Positions 5,655 to 7,976 of a stretch of DNA of 7,976 bases are shown here, one piece after another. The stretch covers positions 1-7,976 of the forward strand of contig JAGVDZ010000040.1 in the NCBI GenBank assembly GCA_020058465.1, in the 5' to 3' direction. The position numbers and the translations under genes were made by a program. This DNA comes from Parachlamydiales bacterium (GTDB taxonomy: Bacteria; Chlamydiota; Chlamydiia; Chlamydiales; SM23-39). The notes under the pieces are model-generated. The model was given only the letters and a program-made list of their open reading frames with translations. It made no database searches and was not told the origin of the DNA. Position 1 is the stretch's first letter. Each line of letters begins with the position of its first letter.

Positions 5655-7555
5655 ACTGATGCCAAAACAGTCGGCCGATAGAGTGCTTGAAAGCGATCAG
5701 CTAGAACATATTCCCAGACAGCTCGAAGAGATCGATGATGTTCCAGAGATTGTAAGATTTGAGGGCCATTCCAGATAGAGGATGTCTGAAAAGAGTGACT
5801 CGTCACAATATCCCATACATAGCTTTCCACCTCTTTGGATAGCCACTGATTTAAGGGGGCTGCAAAGCCAATCTTACTTTTCCGAAGCCGGATGGCCTCG
5901 GGGAGAATGCCTTTCATGGCCGCTCTCAAAATATGCTTCGAGCCCAAAGGGCCTATTTTGTAAGAGGCATCCAAAGCAAACGCATACTGAACAAGTCTGT
6001 AATCGAGAAAGGGAGCTCTAATCTCCACTCCGTGAGCCATCGAGGCCCGATCAAAATTGCGCAAAATCGTCGGCAGAGTCCTTTGATGCACATCTTCATA
6101 AAGAAGCTGGTTGAGTCCTGTCAGCGGCGATGCATTCTCTAATGGGGGAGTCGGTTGCCTTGTTAAAAAGCGATAGCGCCCCCACCCCTGCCCACGGGTC
6201 GTACCTCTCCAGTAAAACCTTTTGACCCATTGATAGAATGGGTGTGTTTTGGGGAGAAGCCCTTGCAATGCGACCTTAAAAAGTTGAGGGAAAAGGGGGT
6301 CCGACGAAGGGGCATGAAGCCCTTGAAAACAACGCCAAAGATGTTGGAGCTCTTTGAACTTAGGGTAGGGCAAGAGCGCTTCTTTCCAAGCAAAAGCAAC
6401 ATGGTGATGATAACCCCCTAGAAGCTCATCGGCTCCATGCCCATCGAGCGAGATCACAATCCCTTGACGTCGATATTCTCGATATAAAAGCCAGGGGGCC
6501 ACCGGAGGATCAAAAAGATCATCCATGGCATAAAGGACCTTGTCGATCCCTTCTAGCCACATCAAAGGGGTCATTTCAATGAACGTCGCTTCAGGTCGCA
6601 CATGATCGATCACTTGCTTTGCAAAGACAAACTCATCATGAGTCGATTGAGGTGCACAGATGGTGAACGAGCGCTGCCAATGACTTGGACGTCTGAGCAA
6701 GGGTTGAGGGGCAAGATGAAACAAAGAGCAAAGAACTGAGGAGGAATCAAGACCCCCACTCAGCGCCGTACCGAGAGGCACGTCACTTCTCATCCTGAGA
6801 GCACAAGCATCGAGAAAGAGGGAGCGAAACTCTTCGACGATCATAGCAGGGGAGGAGGGGGGATGGGGGAGATGCTCCAACGTATGCCACCACCGGTGGG
6901 TTTGAGTCGAGTGATCTGGAAAGATTTTGATCCAAGAACCTGCCTGAAGTCTTTGGACATGATAAAACAGTGTCCGTGTCGTAGGCTCTAGTGCCAAAGG
7001 ATCTTCTAATGTGTCAGTCAAAGCTTGGGGATCGATCTCAAGGGGGATCAGCTCTTGAAAAGCCTTGATCTCAGAGGCCCAAGCAAGGCCATACGGGAGC
7101 TGACAGATGTAAAGCGGCTTGACACCGAAGCGATCGCGACTGAAGAGCAGAGTCTTTTCCACTCGATCCCAAAGAGCAAGGGCCCACATCCCATTGCACA
7201 AAGACCAAAGATCATCTCCCCAATGTCGATATCCTTCTAAAAGGACTTCGGCATCACAATCAGAATGAAAGCAAGAGCCCAACTGTTCGAGCTTGGCACG
7301 CAGTTCAATGAAATTGTAAATTTCTCCATTGAAGATGAGGACATAGCGCCCATCTTCGCTCAACATCGGCTGCGTCCCTTTGAGGGTTGGATCGAGGATT
7401 GAAAGGCGTCTGTGACCCAAGAAGAGATGGTCATCCAAATCAAACCATAGCCCCCGCCCATCGGGACCTCTATGAGAGATCTTATCGATATATCTCTGCA
7501 TCTTTACCTGCTGAAGAGGGGGCCCCCACGACCACACACCTGCAATACCACACAT
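5651..7555 (-). CDS. asnB: Asparagine synthase (glutamine-hydrolysing), AsnB type
   Basis: Encodes 634 residues, normal for the long AsnB type found in many glycan clusters. The class II glutamine amidotransferase domain (about 1-200) has Cys2 as nucleophile after Met removal, SHRGPDG (27-33), GHRRLSILD (47-55), FNGEIYN (75-81) and Asp101. The synthetase domain (about 240-610) has the ATP PP-loop SGGLDSS (266-272), DGHGADELLGGY (371-382) and RAPFLDYRL (513-521). The enzyme forms an amide from a carboxylate using glutamine ammonia and ATP. All key residues are present. In glycan loci, homologues such as WbpS are thought to amidate uronic acids or similar groups, and that is an equally plausible role here. 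The start at 7555 is fixed by the need for Cys2, with GGAA six bases upstream of the ATG. It starts 16 bases after the upstream epimerase gene ends and overlaps the downstream glycosyltransferase gene by four bases. Confidence 0.95.
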   Translation of the reverse strand: MCGIAGVWSWGPPLQQVKMQRYIDKISHRGPDGRGLWFDLDDHLFLGHRRLSILDPTLKGTQPMLSEDGRYVLIFNGEIYNFIELRAKLEQLGSCFHSDCDAEVLLEGYRHWGDDLWSLCNGMWALALWDRVEKTLLFSRDRFGVKPLYICQLPYGLAWASEIKAFQELIPLEIDPQALTDTLEDPLALEPTTRTLFYHVQRLQAGSWIKIFPDHSTQTHRWWHTLEHLPHPPSSPAMIVEEFRSLFLDACALRMRSDVPLGTALSGGLDSSSVLCSLFHLAPQPLLRRPSHWQRSFTICAPQSTHDEFVFAKQVIDHVRPEATFIEMTPLMWLEGIDKVLYAMDDLFDPPVAPWLLYREYRRQGIVISLDGHGADELLGGYHHHVAFAWKEALLPYPKFKELQHLWRCFQGLHAPSSDPLFPQLFKVALQGLLPKTHPFYQWVKRFYWRGTTRGQGWGRYRFLTRQPTPPLENASPLTGLNQLLYEDVHQRTLPTILRNFDRASMAHGVEIRAPFLDYRLVQYAFALDASYKIGPLGSKHILRAAMKGILPEAIRLRKSKIGFAAPLNQWLSKEVESYVWDIVTSHSFQTSSIWNGPQILQSLEHHRSLRAVWEYVLADRFQALYRPTVLASV

Positions 7556-7571
7556 CGCTTATTCCATTTTT

Positions 7572-7976
7572 TTAAGGTTTATGCTGATACTCCATTGGCA
7601 GCCCTTTCAGCTTGTCGAAATGGGTGCTTACCCAAGCGCCGGTCATCCGAATTCCTTCCTCAAATGAAATCGTAGGGACCCAACCAAGCTCTCGTCTTGC
7701 TTTCGTCGAATCGATCGTATAGGCCTTATCTTGACCTAGACGCTCTGGGACAACGGCGACCGCCTCTTCAAAGGGGACTTTGAGTTCTCGGCAGATGAGC
7801 TCCACAACTCGCTTGACCTGAACACCTCGATCTGGAGAAAGATGGTAGATCTCGCCCACACGTCCATGCTCCATAGCGAGCCATTCCCCTTTCGACACGT
7901 CCCGGATGTGGATATACGATTTAATCGCCTCACCCCCCCCATGTAAAGGGATTTTGATCTGTTGTCGGAGGCTTAA
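7572..7976 (-). CDS. NAD-dependent nucleotide-sugar epimerase/dehydratase (extended SDR), C-terminal part
   Basis: The frame is open to the right edge, so 134 C-terminal residues are seen and the true start lies beyond 7976. A GTG at 7898 opens a shorter frame but is not the start: the coding similarity continues upstream. The visible marks are PLHGGGEAIKSYIHIRDVSK, which matches the substrate-binding loop (HGxGxxxRxFIHVxDV) of dTDP-glucose 4,6-dehydratase and related sugar epimerases, then GEIYHLSPD and VVELICREL. The tail has RLGQDKAYTIDSTKARRELGW followed by an SFEEGI segment, the usual end of this family. The Rossmann NAD site and YxxxK catalytic residues would be in the missing part. The likely role is making a deoxy or epimerised nucleotide sugar for the glycosyltransferases. 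Exact substrate cannot be given. It precedes the asparagine synthase gene by 16 bases in the same direction. Confidence 0.88.
   Translation of the reverse strand, partial: LSLRQQIKIPLHGGGEAIKSYIHIRDVSKGEWLAMEHGRVGEIYHLSPDRGVQVKRVVELICRELKVPFEEAVAVVPERLGQDKAYTIDSTKARRELGWVPTISFEEGIRMTGAWVSTHFDKLKGLPMEYQHKP

Noticed and set aside
7572..7898. A 108-residue protein starting at GTG 7898
   Set aside because: The same frame continues to the window edge with strong SDR sequence (HGGGEAIKSYIHIRDV), so this is only the tail of a longer gene.

Overview
The window is part of a surface-glycan biosynthesis locus (O-antigen, capsule or glycoprotein glycan) from a bacterium with moderately balanced GC. It has two convergent gene trains that meet near position 4400. 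Almost everything is coding. There are no RNA genes, CRISPR arrays, transposases or integrases that I can recognise. The host cannot be named firmly. The small secreted protein at 3972-4397 reminds me, from memory only, of short exported proteins of Chlamydia-like bacteria, so an environmental Chlamydiae-type host is a weak guess.

Plus strand, 1-4397: a 5'-truncated GT11-type (alpha-1,2-fucosyltransferase-like) glycosyltransferase (1-849), a CgeB-like glycosyltransferase (849-2117), a class I methyltransferase-like protein (2121-3002) and a family 2 glycosyltransferase (2999-3928). These four are packed with 1- to 4-base overlaps or a 3-base gap and look like one translationally coupled operon. 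After a 43-base gap comes a small exported protein (3972-4397). The gap and the end of the GT2 gene carry a striking imperfect inverted repeat (3877-3965). Its right arm runs into the ribosome binding site of the exported protein gene.

Minus strand, 7976-4410 (transcribed right to left): the C-terminal part of an extended-SDR nucleotide-sugar epimerase/dehydratase (7976-7572), a glutamine-hydrolysing asparagine synthase (7555-5651), and a TIGR04372-like putative glycosyltransferase (5654-4410) that starts inside the stop codon of the asparagine synthase gene. The two trains end only 12 bases apart with no visible terminator.

Working model (inference): the SDR enzyme makes a modified nucleotide sugar, the asparagine synthase homologue may amidate a sugar acid or an amino-acid substituent, four glycosyltransferases assemble the repeat unit or side chain, and the methyltransferase may decorate or cap it. 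The most unusual signals are the long inverted repeat around the GT2 stop codon, the C-over-G bias of the coding strand on both sides of the convergence point, and the altered motifs of the GT11-like enzyme.
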